From Nocardia blacklockiae (GTDB taxonomy: Bacteria > Actinomycetota > Actinomycetes > Mycobacteriales > Mycobacteriaceae), in assembly GCF_015477355.1 (NCBI RefSeq), contig NZ_JADLRJ010000008.1, forward strand, positions 186,001 through 250,000: a stretch of 64,000 nt of DNA, read 5' to 3'. The notes under the pieces are model-generated. The model saw only the letters and a program-made list of their open reading frames with translations. It was not told where the DNA came from and did not search any database. Shown piece by piece: positions 44,089 to 53,974 of the stretch. A program made the translations under genes and the position numbers. Position 1 is the first letter of the stretch. Each line of letters starts with the position of its first letter.

Positions 44089-45440
44089 ACGCTCCGCAGG
44101 GTACCGACCACGCGACCGGCGGGGAACTGCGCATCATTCCGGTGACCGGGCTCCCGGAGTTCCGGCCCGGCGACGACGTCGCCGAACACCTTGCGGCACA
44201 GGCGCCCTGGCTCGAGGACGGCGACGTGCTGGTCGTCACCAGCAAGATCGTCGCCAAGGCCGAGGGCCGGGTGGTGGCCGCGCCGCTGGACCCCGAGGAG
44301 CGGGATGCGCTGCGGCGCAAGCTGGTCCGCGAGGAGGCGGTGCGGGTGCTGGCGCAGAAGGGCCGCACGCTGATCACCGAGAACAAGATCGGCATCGTGC
44401 AGGCCGCGTCCGGCATCGACGGTTCCAACGTCGAACAGGACGAACTGGTGCTGCTGCCCACCGATCCCGACGGCAGCGCCAAGTCGCTGCGCGCCGCGCT
44501 CGCCGAGCGGCTGGGTGTGGATGTCGCGGTGGTCATCACCGACACCATGGGGCGCGCGTGGCGGGTCGGCCAGACCGACGCCGCGATCGGCGCGGCCGGG
44601 CTGCGCGTCGTGCACGACTACGCGGGCTCGATCGACGGGCAGGGCAACGAACTGCACGTCACCCAGGTCGCCGTCGCCGACGAGCTGGCCGCGGCGGCCG
44701 ATCTGGTGAAGGGCAAACTGGGCGGCGTCCCGGTCGCGGTGGTGCGCGGCTGGGCCACCGACGACGACGGCTCCACCGCGACGGCGCTGCTGCGGCGCGG
44801 GGACGAGGACCTGTTCTGGCTCGGCACGGCCGAGGCGCTCGCCCGCGGGCGCTCCGAGGCCGTGCTGCTGCGCCGCTCGGTACGGCAGTTCGCCGACACC
44901 CCGGTCGATCCCGAGCTGATCCGCTCCGCGGTGTCGGTGGCGCTCACCGCGCCCGCGCCGCACCACACCCGGCCGGTGCGGTTCGTGTGGCTGCGCCGTG
45001 CCGAGGTGCGCGAGCGCCTGCTGACGGCGATGGCCGACAAGTGGCGGGCCGATCTCACCGCCGACGGGCTGCCGCCGGACCGGGTCGAGCGCCGAATCGC
45101 GCGGGGCCGCATCCTGTTCGACGCGCCCGAGGTGATCATCCCGTTCTGCGTGCCCGACGGCGCGCACGACTATCCCGACGAGCGTCGCCGCGCGGCCGAG
45201 TCGACGATGTTCACCGTGGCGGTCGGCGCGGCCGTGCAGGGACTGCTGGTGTCGCTGGCCACCGCGGGCGTCGGCAGCTGCTGGATCGGGTCCACCATCT
45301 TCGCCCCGGAGATCACCCGCGAGGTGCTGGGGTTGGAAGGCGACTGGAATCCGCTGGGCGGCATAGCGATCGGCTATCCCACCGAGGAGCTGACGCCCCG
45401 CGCGCCGCGCGAACCGGGCGTCGGCCTGCTGGAGCTGTAG
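44085..45440 (+). CDS. fbiB: F420:gamma-glutamyl ligase / dehydro-F420-0 reductase
   Basis: 451 aa, two domains. Residues about 1-245 are the CofE-like ligase ([37 protein letters not shown]). Residues 250-451 are a nitroreductase-like FMN domain ([36 protein letters not shown]). FbiB reduces dehydro-F420-0 and adds several glutamates to give mature F420. The GTG start overlaps the fbiA stop (GTGA). Full-length, typical of actinobacteria. Confidence 0.95.
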   Translation: MNAPQGTDHATGGELRIIPVTGLPEFRPGDDVAEHLAAQAPWLEDGDVLVVTSKIVAKAEGRVVAAPLDPEERDALRRKLVREEAVRVLAQKGRTLITENKIGIVQAASGIDGSNVEQDELVLLPTDPDGSAKSLRAALAERLGVDVAVVITDTMGRAWRVGQTDAAIGAAGLRVVHDYAGSIDGQGNELHVTQVAVADELAAAADLVKGKLGGVPVAVVRGWATDDDGSTATALLRRGDEDLFWLGTAEALARGRSEAVLLRRSVRQFADTPVDPELIRSAVSVALTAPAPHHTRPVRFVWLRRAEVRERLLTAMADKWRADLTADGLPPDRVERRIARGRILFDAPEVIIPFCVPDGAHDYPDERRRAAESTMFTVAVGAAVQGLLVSLATAGVGSCWIGSTIFAPEITREVLGLEGDWNPLGGIAIGYPTEELTPRAPREPGVGLLEL

Positions 45441-45443
45441 CGG

Positions 45444-45962
45444 ATGAGCGCGGAATCGCTGCACCGGTCGGCTACCGACCTGCTCGAAACCTGGTCTCCG
45501 CCAACGGGATCCGACCAGTCGCTGCGGCAGGCGATGCTGGCGTTCCTCGGCTCGGCGCCGCGCGGGTGCCTGCGCGAGCACGCGCCGGGGCACATCACCG
45601 CCTCGGCCATGGTGTTCTCGCACGACGAGCGGGAGGTGCTGCTGACCCTGCATCCCCGGGTCGGGTTGTGGATCCAGCTCGGCGGGCACTGTGAGGAGTA
45701 CGACGACACCGTGCCCGCCGCCGCCCTGCGCGAGGCCACCGAGGAGTCCGGAATCGCCGCTCTCACACTGGAACCCGGGCTCTACGGGGTGCAGGCGCAC
45801 CCGATCGTCTGCTCGCTCGGCGTGCCCACCCGCCACCTGGATCTGGTCTTCAAGGTCACGGCCCCGAAAGGTGCGGTGCCGGTGCGCAGTTCGGAATCCA
45901 CCGACCTGCGCTGGTGGCCGGTGGACGCCCTCCCCGCCGACACCGACCTGATCCTGCGCTGA
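45444..45962 (+). CDS. NUDIX hydrolase
   Basis: 172 aa. The Nudix box is complete: GGHCEEYDDTVPAAALREATEESGI (GX5EX7REUXEEXGU). It hydrolyses a nucleoside diphosphate linked to some moiety; the substrate is unknown. It starts 3 bases after fbiB, so it is in the F420 operon, which suggests a housekeeping or F420-linked role. Its stop codon overlaps the first arm of a terminator hairpin. Confidence 0.92.
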   Translation: MSAESLHRSATDLLETWSPPTGSDQSLRQAMLAFLGSAPRGCLREHAPGHITASAMVFSHDEREVLLTLHPRVGLWIQLGGHCEEYDDTVPAAALREATEESGIAALTLEPGLYGVQAHPIVCSLGVPTRHLDLVFKVTAPKGAVPVRSSESTDLRWWPVDALPADTDLILR

Positions 45963-45997
45963 CCCTCGGCCGCCCCCTCATGTCGGCGGCCGAGGGT
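45962..45997 (+). terminator. Terminator of the fbiA-fbiB-nudix operon
   Basis: Perfect 13-bp stem, ACCCTCGGCCGCC at 45962-45974 and GGCGGCCGAGGGT at 45985-45997, with a 10-base loop. The first arm begins in the nudix stop codon. Confidence 0.8.
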
Positions 45998-46004
45998 GCG
46001 GGCA

Positions 46005-46123
46005 GGGCACCCACGCGGTGCGCGTCGTCGGCGCGGAAGCGATGCCGGGGCACCCGCGCGGCGCGGGTCGTCGGCGCGGAAGCGATGCCGTGTCGCCCGC
46101 GCGGCGTCGGCGTGGAAGCGCCG
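46005..46123. repeat. 43-base tandem direct repeat, two full units and a decayed third
   Basis: Units lie at 46005-46047 and 46048-46090 and agree at 40 of 43 bases; a third, shortened and mutated unit covers about 46091-46123. Each unit contains GTCGTCGGCGCGGAAGCGAT. The repeat sits in the non-coding stretch between two convergent terminator hairpins. All frames across it look non-coding. Confidence 0.75.
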
Positions 46124-46162
46124 GCGCACTCACGCCCGGGGGGACGGCGGAGTGCGCCGGCG
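46119..46162 (-). terminator. Terminator hairpin of the dicarboxylate transporter gene
   Basis: Perfect 13-bp stem, CGCCGGCGCACTC at 46119-46131 and GAGTGCGCCGGCG at 46150-46162, with an 18-base loop. It lies about 30 bases beyond the transporter stop in the leftward direction. With the hairpin at 45962 it closes a convergent gene pair. Confidence 0.7.
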
Positions 46163-46191
46163 CGCTGGGCCCGGCCCGGGAACAAGGCGGG

Positions 46192-47544
46192 TTAGGCCGG
46201 GACCAGGTCTTTCTTCTCCTCGGGAGAGTCGGTGGGATGGGTGTCGACCATGGTGGTCTCGTCGAACGGGAGTTCGCGGTCCAGCACCGCGCGCACCCGT
46301 TCGGGGTCGATGGTCCTGGTCCAGGTGCCGACCAGGACGGTGGCGACGGCGTTGCCGGAGAAGTTGGTGACCGCGCGGGCCTCCGACATGAACCGGTCGA
46401 TCCCCACGATCAGGCCGACGCCGTCGAGCAGTTCGGGCCGGTGGCTCTGCAACCCGCCGGCCAGCGTCGCCAGGCCCGCGCCGGTCACGCCCGCCGCGCC
46501 CTTGGACGCCACGATCATGAACAGCAGCAGCCCGAGCTGTTCGGTCCACGTCAGCGGCTTGCCCATGGCGTCGGCGATGAACAGCGTCGCCATGGTCAGG
46601 TAGATCGCGGTGCCGTCGAGGTTGAACGAGTAGCCGGTCGGCACCACGATGCCGACGGTGCCGCGCTCCACGCCCAGATGCTCCATCTTCGCGATCAGTC
46701 GCGGCAGCGCCGACTCCGACGACGACGTCGACACGATCAGCAGGTACTCCCGCGCCAGATACCGCACCAGCTTGAAGATCGACACGCCGGATGCGGCCCG
46801 CATCAGCACGCCCAGCACGCCGAACACGAACACCACACAGGTCAGATAGAACGCGACCATCAGCAGCGCCAGCTGTTTCACGGCCTCGAGCCCCGTGGAC
46901 GCCACCACGTTCGCGATCGCGCCGAACGCGCCGATCGGCGCCAGCCACAGGATCATCGTCAAAATCCGGAAGACCAGTTTCTGAATCAGCCCGACCGCGT
47001 GCAGGATCGGCTCGCCCGTGGTCCCCATGGCCTGGATGCCGAAGCCGACCAGCAGCGCCACGAACAGCGTCTGCAACACACTGCCCGCCGTCAGCGAGGA
47101 CAGCAGCGAGGTCGGGATGATGCTCTCCAGGAAGTGCCAGGTGCCGCCGGCGCCCTCCGCCTGCTTGGCGTACTTGGCGGCGTCGGACGCGTGCGAGGCG
47201 ATGTTCAGCCCGGTGCCCGGCTCCAGCAGATTGCCGACCACCAGCCCGATCGCCAGCGCGATGGTCGACATCACCAGGAAGTACCCGATCGCCAGCCCGC
47301 CCACCTTGCCGACCCGGGAGGCCGCGCGGACCGACCCGATGCCCAGCACGATGGTGCAGAAGATGACCGGCGAGATCATCATCTTGATCAGGTTCACGAA
47401 CATGGTGCCCAGTTCGCCGACCGACTTGCCGAACCCGGGCGCCAGCCAGCCGGCGAGGACGCCGGCCACCACCGCCACGACGACGGCGAGATAGAGCCAA
47501 TGGGTGCGGTCGCGGCGGTGCGGCCGGGCGGTCTGGTCGGACAT
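46192..47544 (-). CDS. dctA: DctA-like dicarboxylate:cation symporter (DAACS family)
   Basis: 450 aa with about eight membrane helices and two re-entrant loops. The loop signature STSSSESALPRLI, and VVPTGYSFNLDGTAIYLTMATLFIADA followed by GAAGVTGAGLATLAGGL and VTNFSGNAVATVLVGTW, are those of DctA/GltP transporters. Likely substrates are succinate, fumarate and malate. The gene is divergent from a DcuS/DcuR-type two-component system, the usual arrangement for C4-dicarboxylate uptake control. Start ATG 47544, after GGAGGAAA. Convergent with nudix. Confidence 0.92.
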   Translation of the reverse strand: MSDQTARPHRRDRTHWLYLAVVVAVVAGVLAGWLAPGFGKSVGELGTMFVNLIKMMISPVIFCTIVLGIGSVRAASRVGKVGGLAIGYFLVMSTIALAIGLVVGNLLEPGTGLNIASHASDAAKYAKQAEGAGGTWHFLESIIPTSLLSSLTAGSVLQTLFVALLVGFGIQAMGTTGEPILHAVGLIQKLVFRILTMILWLAPIGAFGAIANVVASTGLEAVKQLALLMVAFYLTCVVFVFGVLGVLMRAASGVSIFKLVRYLAREYLLIVSTSSSESALPRLIAKMEHLGVERGTVGIVVPTGYSFNLDGTAIYLTMATLFIADAMGKPLTWTEQLGLLLFMIVASKGAAGVTGAGLATLAGGLQSHRPELLDGVGLIVGIDRFMSEARAVTNFSGNAVATVLVGTWTRTIDPERVRAVLDRELPFDETTMVDTHPTDSPEEKKDLVPA

Positions 47545-47671
47545 GAGACTGTGTTTCCTCCGGTACTGCGGTGTCCCTCGGTCGCCCTCGCGGGATCGCC
47601 GCGTGCGGGCCGGTCGCGGGCTCCGGCGGTGAGCCGGGCCACGCGTCCTGCCGACTATGGTGGTGGCTACC

Positions 47672-47685
47672 GTGACGGGGGTCAC
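47672..47685. promoter_or_regulatory. Inverted repeat between dctA and the sensor-kinase gene
   Basis: GTGAC-GGGG-GTCAC is a perfect 5+5 repeat in the 173-base divergent gap. It is followed by two direct copies of ATTTCGT (47687-47702). Either could be the response-regulator site; the sequence alone does not decide. Confidence 0.35.
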
Positions 47686-47717
47686 TATTTCGTACATTTC
47701 GTTCACCGGGAGGCGTC

Positions 47718-49271
47718 GTGCGGGTGAAACGCCGCGGCCGCGGCATGACGCTGGCGGGGCAGGTGTTCGCCGTGCAGCTGGTGGTGCTGGTCGCGGTGGT
47801 CGCGGTCGGGGTGGCGCTGACGGTGTGGGAACTGCGGCGCGATCAGGACGACGCGACCGCGCGGCGGGTCACCGGCATCGCGGTCGCCGTCGCGCAGGCG
47901 CCCTCGACCGCGGCCGCTGTGCAAGGTCCGGACCCCACGGCGCTGTTGCAGCCGGTGACCGAACGCATCCGGCTGGCGACCGGCGTGGACTTCATCGTCG
48001 TGATGGCCCCGGACCGCACCCGCTACACCCACACCGAGCCGGACCGGATCGGCAAGCCGTTCACCGGCAACATCGATCGCGCGCTGGCCGGGCAGACGTT
48101 CACCGAGACCTACGTCGGCACCCTCGGCCCGTCGATCCGCGCGGTGACGCCGGTCTACGCCGACGGCCGCATCGTCGCACTGGTCTCCGCGGGACTGACC
48201 CGCGCCCGCATCGGTGACCAAGTGCGCCAACAGCTTCCGCTGATCCTCGGTGCCGCCGGCGCGGGCCTGCTGCTGGCGGTGCTGGGTTCGCTGCTGCTGC
48301 GCCGCCGCCTGCTGCGCCAGACCCACGGCCTGGCGCCGGCCGAGCTGCGCAGTCTCTACGAGCACCACGACGCCGTGCTGCACTCCATCCACGAGGGCCT
48401 GGTGGTGTTCGACCGCGACGCCGACACCGCCGCGGTCGTCAACGACCAGGCGCGGCGCCTGCTGGAGCTGCCCGAGGGCCCGGTGCGCCGCGCCGACCTG
48501 CCGATCTCGTTGCGCCGGTTGGACATGCAGGTGGTGCGCGACGAGATGCACGTGACCGCCGAGCGCGTCCTGGTGGTGAACCAGGACGTCGTGCACTGGT
48601 CGGGCCGGCCGCTGGGCACGGTGCTCACGGTGCGCGACCACACCGAGCTGCGCGACATGATGGGCGAGCTGGATTCGGTACGCGGGCTGGCGGATTCGCT
48701 GCGCGCGCAGGCCCACGAGTCGGCCAATCGCCTGCACGCCGTCGTCACCATGGTGGAGCTGGGCCGCTACCGCGAGGCCGTCGAGTTCGCGACCGCCGAG
48801 CTGCGGCTGTCGCAGGCGCTGATCGACCGGCTGACCGGTGCGGTGCGGGAACCGGCGCTGGTGGCGCTGCTGCTGGGCAAGGTCGACCAGGCGATCGAGC
48901 GCGGCGTCGAGCTCACGGTGGCCGAGCAGACCCTGCTGGACACCGCCGCGCCGCTGACCGCCCACGAAATGGTCACTCTCGTAGGCAATCTCGTCGACAA
49001 TGCCCTGGACGCGGTCGCCCAGACGCCCGACGCCTGGGTGGAGGTGACCGTGCGGCACGAGGCGGACGAGCTGTTCCTCCGGATCGCGGACAGCGGCCCG
49101 GGCATGTCCGAGGAGGTGTTCGCGCGCGCCATGGAACGCGGCTACTCGACCAAGACCGACCACCAGGGGCTCGGGCTGGCCCTGGTGCGGCGGCTGGTGG
49201 CACGCTACGGCGGCACGCTGCGCGCCGAACGCTCGCCGGAATCCGCTGTCGTGGTACGGATTCCGCGATGA
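47718..49271 (+). CDS. CitA/DcuS-type sensor histidine kinase
   Basis: 517 aa. A first membrane helix lies near residues 12-34, then an extracytoplasmic PAS/CitA sensor domain (TGVDFIVVMAPDRTRYTHTEPDRIGKPF), a second helix near 178-200, a cytoplasmic PAS domain, the H-box LRAQAHESANRLHAVVTMVELG with the phospho-acceptor His, and the ATPase (NLVDNALDAV; ADSGPGMSEE; GLGLALVRRLV). The domain order and HESxNRLH box are those of DcuS/CitA, sensors of C4-dicarboxylates or citrate. Overlaps the response regulator by 4 bases. Confidence 0.92.
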   Translation: MRVKRRGRGMTLAGQVFAVQLVVLVAVVAVGVALTVWELRRDQDDATARRVTGIAVAVAQAPSTAAAVQGPDPTALLQPVTERIRLATGVDFIVVMAPDRTRYTHTEPDRIGKPFTGNIDRALAGQTFTETYVGTLGPSIRAVTPVYADGRIVALVSAGLTRARIGDQVRQQLPLILGAAGAGLLLAVLGSLLLRRRLLRQTHGLAPAELRSLYEHHDAVLHSIHEGLVVFDRDADTAAVVNDQARRLLELPEGPVRRADLPISLRRLDMQVVRDEMHVTAERVLVVNQDVVHWSGRPLGTVLTVRDHTELRDMMGELDSVRGLADSLRAQAHESANRLHAVVTMVELGRYREAVEFATAELRLSQALIDRLTGAVREPALVALLLGKVDQAIERGVELTVAEQTLLDTAAPLTAHEMVTLVGNLVDNALDAVAQTPDAWVEVTVRHEADELFLRIADSGPGMSEEVFARAMERGYSTKTDHQGLGLALVRRLVARYGGTLRAERSPESAVVVRIPR

Positions 49272-49963
49272 CCATCCGGGTACTGATCGTCGAGGACGAA
49301 CCGCAGATCGCCGCCGCCCACCACGCCTACCTGGATCGGCTGGCGGGTTTCGCGACCGCCGCGGTCGCCCACACCGGCCGCGACGCGCTGCGCACGGCGA
49401 CCCGCGCGGCCGAGGCGGGCGAGCCGATCGACCTGGTGCTGCTGGACATCGGCCTGCCCGACATCAGCGGTCTCGAGGTGGCGGCGGCCCTGGCCCGGCT
49501 GCGCCCGCGCCCCGACGTCATCGCCATCACCTCGGCCCGCGATCTCGAGATGGTGCGGTCGGCCGTCGCGCACGGCGTCGCGCTGTATCTGTTGAAGCCC
49601 TTCACCTTCGCGGCGTTTCGCGAAAAGCTGGACCGCTACCTGGAATTCCGGGCCGCGCTGCCGGCGGGCGAGGTCACCGTCACCCAGCACGACATCGACC
49701 GCGCGTTCAGCGCGCTGCGCACCGCCGACCCGAAGACCACCGCGCCCAAGGGCATCGCCCCGCACACCCTCGACGAGATCGCCCGCGCGGTCCGCGCCGC
49801 GGACGACGGGTTGTCGGCCACGGAAACCGGTCGGGCGGTAGGGGTTTCCCGGGTGACCGCGTGGCGCTATCTGGAGCGGCTGGCGCAGGATGGTGCGGTG
49901 CACCGGCGCACCGACTACGGCCGCGCGGGCCGCCCGCAGGTGCGGTACGTCTGGCGCCGCTGA
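49268..49963 (+). CDS. CitB/DcuR-type response regulator
   Basis: 231 aa. Receiver domain: VLIVEDEPQ acidic pair, LVLLDIGLPD phospho-acceptor Asp near residue 60, AITSA and LLKPF. The C-terminal helix-turn-helix is SATETGRAVGVSRVTAWRYLERLAQDG, as in CitB/DcuR proteins. It should activate the divergent dctA gene when the kinase senses dicarboxylate (inference from arrangement). Confidence 0.92.
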   Translation: MTIRVLIVEDEPQIAAAHHAYLDRLAGFATAAVAHTGRDALRTATRAAEAGEPIDLVLLDIGLPDISGLEVAAALARLRPRPDVIAITSARDLEMVRSAVAHGVALYLLKPFTFAAFREKLDRYLEFRAALPAGEVTVTQHDIDRAFSALRTADPKTTAPKGIAPHTLDEIARAVRAADDGLSATETGRAVGVSRVTAWRYLERLAQDGAVHRRTDYGRAGRPQVRYVWRR

Positions 49964-50280
49964 GCGAGCACTCGATTTTCGAATCTCGTTGTGTTGTACA
50001 ACAATTACCCCGCATCCCTATTGTGGAACATCGTGGTCGGCTGGCAGGGTTTCGGGCTGTCGCGGACGGCCGGCGACGCGGTGTCACGGTAGGGGGTGCC
50101 CGTGCACGCGGCGTTTGCCTGTGGTGTGCGGTGACAGACAACACCTGTGTAAAGGCTGAGAATGCGCTACGAGGTTTGTGACGACTACCACTGTTCCCTG
50201 TCGTGGTGAGGTGTAACGCCCCTACTGCCTGTACATATTAACTAGCAACCGTTCCAGGGTATTTTTAGCGGGGCAAAAAC
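49964..50280 (+). promoter_or_regulatory. Upstream region of alkB with 12-bp palindrome
   Basis: 317 bases without a gene. At 49992-50003 lies TGTTGTACAACA, a perfect 12-bp palindrome. The last 60 bases before alkB are unusually AT-rich (GTACATATTAACTAG near 50230-50245) and end with GCGGGGC before GTG 50281, so this should be the alkB promoter and leader. A TetR-type regulator site is plausible for the palindrome. Confidence 0.5.
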
Positions 50281-51444
50281 GTGCAAACGGTCGGCAAACG
50301 CTCGGGTTCGCCAGATCCGAAGCGGTATCTGTGGGTACTGGGGTTGTTGGCCCCCAGTTGCGCGCTGCTGCCGTCACAACTCGTGCTGCACACCGGATAT
50401 CCGGTGTTCTGGTGGCTCGGGCCCATCGTCGTGCTCATCGTCATCCCGGTCCTGGACTGGGTGGTGGGCGAGGACGGCAACAACCCGAGCGACGAGGACT
50501 ACGAGCGCCTATCCAACGACCGGTACTACCGGTGGTGCACCTATCTGTTCCTGCCGATCCAGCTCATCGGGCTGGGCATCGCCGCGTACATGTGGGCGAG
50601 CGACGAACTGAGCGTGGTCGACAAGCTCGGGCTCGCCGCGACGCTGGGCTTCATGAGTGGCATCGGCATCAACGCCGCGCACGAGCTGGGCCACCGGGTC
50701 GAGCACCTGGAGCGGTGGCTCGCCAAAGTCGCGCTGGCGCAGTCCGGCTACGGCCACTTCTACGTCGAGCACAACAAGGGCCACCACGCCCGGGTCGCGA
50801 CGCCCTCGGATCCGGCCAGCGGCCGGCTGGGGGAGTCGCTGTGGGAATTCCTGCCGCGCAGCGTGATCGGCGGCTTCCGCTCCGGCATCCGGCTCGAGCG
50901 CGACCGCCTGCACCGCCGGAACCTGTCCTGGTGGAGCGTGCACAACAACATCCTGCAGGCCTGGGCGATGACCGCCGTGCTCTACGCCGGGCTGGTGCTC
51001 GTCTTCGGCCCGAAGCTGCTGCCCTACCTGCTACTACAGGCCGTCCTGGCGGCCGGGCTGCTGGAGACGGTCAACTACGTCGAACACTACGGACTGCTGC
51101 GCAGCAAGCGGCCGAACGGCATGTGGGCGCGCTGCTCGCCGGCCGACAGCTGGAACTCCGACCGGCTGGTCACCAACATCTTCCTGTTCCACCTGCAGCG
51201 CCACAGCGACCACCACGCCAATCCCGGCCGCCGCTACCAGACCCTGCGCAGCTCGCAGGAGGCGCCGCAACTTCCGGCCGGCTACGCGTCGATGATCCTG
51301 CTCGCGGCGATCCCGCCGCTGTGGCGGCGGGTGATGGATCCCCGGGTGCTCGCGCACTACGGCGGCGACATCAGCCGCGCGAACATCGCCCCGCGCAAGC
51401 GCGAGCGGATCCTGTCGAGTTACGGCCGGACCGCCGCCGCGTGA
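50281..51444 (+). CDS. alkB: Alkane 1-monooxygenase
   Basis: 387 aa integral membrane di-iron enzyme with about six helices. The histidine boxes are all present: NAAHELGHRVEH, EHNKGHHARVATPSDPAS, the HYG motif NYVEHYGLLRSK, and LQRHSDHHANPGRRYQ. It hydroxylates the terminal carbon of medium- to long-chain alkanes using electrons from rubredoxin. GTG 50281 is preceded by GCGGGG. Unlike most actinobacterial loci, no rubredoxin gene follows: sahH comes next. There is no rubredoxin fused at the C-terminus either. Confidence 0.95.
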   Translation: MQTVGKRSGSPDPKRYLWVLGLLAPSCALLPSQLVLHTGYPVFWWLGPIVVLIVIPVLDWVVGEDGNNPSDEDYERLSNDRYYRWCTYLFLPIQLIGLGIAAYMWASDELSVVDKLGLAATLGFMSGIGINAAHELGHRVEHLERWLAKVALAQSGYGHFYVEHNKGHHARVATPSDPASGRLGESLWEFLPRSVIGGFRSGIRLERDRLHRRNLSWWSVHNNILQAWAMTAVLYAGLVLVFGPKLLPYLLLQAVLAAGLLETVNYVEHYGLLRSKRPNGMWARCSPADSWNSDRLVTNIFLFHLQRHSDHHANPGRRYQTLRSSQEAPQLPAGYASMILLAAIPPLWRRVMDPRVLAHYGGDISRANIAPRKRERILSSYGRTAAA

Positions 51445-51554
51445 GGCAACAGGCCCTCGGCACAAGGGGTTTCGGCGCCGGACCCCGCCGTGCGTATCGC
51501 GTACGCAGCCGAGCGGCTAGCCTTTCCTGAGTACACGCCGACCAGGAGAGGCAG

Positions 51555-53030
<1,476 letters not shown>

Positions 53031-53067
53031 TTCGCGCTGGATTTTTGGCCTTCGCTTCGCTCCGGCG

Positions 53068-53162
53068 GGTTCGCGGCCCTGAAGTCTCGCAGCTGGGACC
53101 CGTGTCGGGTACTCGTTCCTCGCACCCGCCACGCGTCCCAGCTGCGAGACGGGCCGCGAACC
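53068..53162. repeat. Long near-perfect hairpin after sahH
   Basis: GGTTCGCGGCCC (53068-53079) pairs with GGGCCGCGAACC (53151-53162). After a 4-base bulge, GTCTCGCAGCTGGGAC (53084-53099) pairs with GTCCCAGCTGCGAGAC (53135-53150). The 35-base loop can itself pair CGGGT with ACCCG. A 28-bp stem is far more than needed for termination and looks like a repetitive palindromic element. No target-site duplication was seen. It may also terminate sahH. Confidence 0.75.
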
Positions 53163-53248
53163 TCGGTTGTGTACGAGCCGGGGAAGTCGGTCCAGAAGTG
53201 GTGCATGCCCGTGTGGGGCTTGGTGGGGGTGGGTCTACCCTGCATCGC

Positions 53249-53896
53249 ATGGGTGCGTTGGTTGCGGTGGAGGGTCTGGACGGGGCCGGGAAGCGCACGT
53301 TGATCGAGGCGGTCGCCGAGGGGCTGCGGGAGCGCGGGTTGCGGGTGGGGAGCCTGGCGTTTCCGCGGTACGGGCGGTCGATCCACGCCGATCTCGCGGC
53401 GGAGGCGCTGCGGGGGCGGCACGGGGACGTGGCCGCCTCGGTCAACGCGATGGCGCTGCTGTTCGCGCTGGACCGTGCCGACGCGCGCGACGAATTGTCG
53501 AAGTTGTTGGCGGACAACGATATCGTGCTGCTCGATCGCTATGTCGCGTCCAACGCTGCCTACAACGCGGCGCGGACCGGTCAGTCCGCCGACGGTGAAA
53601 TCGCCTCGTGGGTGGCGGAATTGGAATTCGGCCGGTTCGAGCTGCCGGTGCCCGACGTGCAGGTGCTGCTCGACGTGCCCACCGAGGTGGCCGCCGAACG
53701 TGCCCGCCGCCGTGGCGAACTCGACCGGGCCCGCGCCCTGGACGCGTACGAAAGCGACAAAGGCCTGCAGGAGCGTACGGCGGCGGTCTATCGTGTGCTG
53801 GCCGAGTCGCGGTGGCACGGCCCGTGGTGGATCCATGCGCCGCATGACGATCCGGCAACACTGGCCGCGCGCCTCTCGGAAAAGGTTGCCCGATAG
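53249..53896 (+). CDS. tmk: Thymidylate kinase
   Basis: 215 aa. The P-loop is VEGLDGAGKRTLIEA; the DR motif is LLDRYVASNAAYNAAR; a short Arg-rich LID region is near residue 150 (AERARRRGELDRARALD). These match the M. tuberculosis TMPK pattern, in which GAGKRT is characteristic. It phosphorylates dTMP to dTDP. Start ATG 53249. It lies between sahH and mtrA, as in mycobacteria. Confidence 0.95.
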   Translation: MGALVAVEGLDGAGKRTLIEAVAEGLRERGLRVGSLAFPRYGRSIHADLAAEALRGRHGDVAASVNAMALLFALDRADARDELSKLLADNDIVLLDRYVASNAAYNAARTGQSADGEIASWVAELEFGRFELPVPDVQVLLDVPTEVAAERARRRGELDRARALDAYESDKGLQERTAAVYRVLAESRWHGPWWIHAPHDDPATLAARLSEKVAR

Positions 53897-53974
53897 GGTT
53901 GGATGTGCGTCGGTAATGTACCAGTGTTGGCGTGGTTGCCCGTTCCGAGCCGGAGAGATGACAACATAGTAGTT

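Noticed and set aside
51445-51554. SAH riboswitch in front of sahH
   Set aside because: The short leader has only a 5-bp hairpin and none of the conserved SAH riboswitch core that I would recognise.
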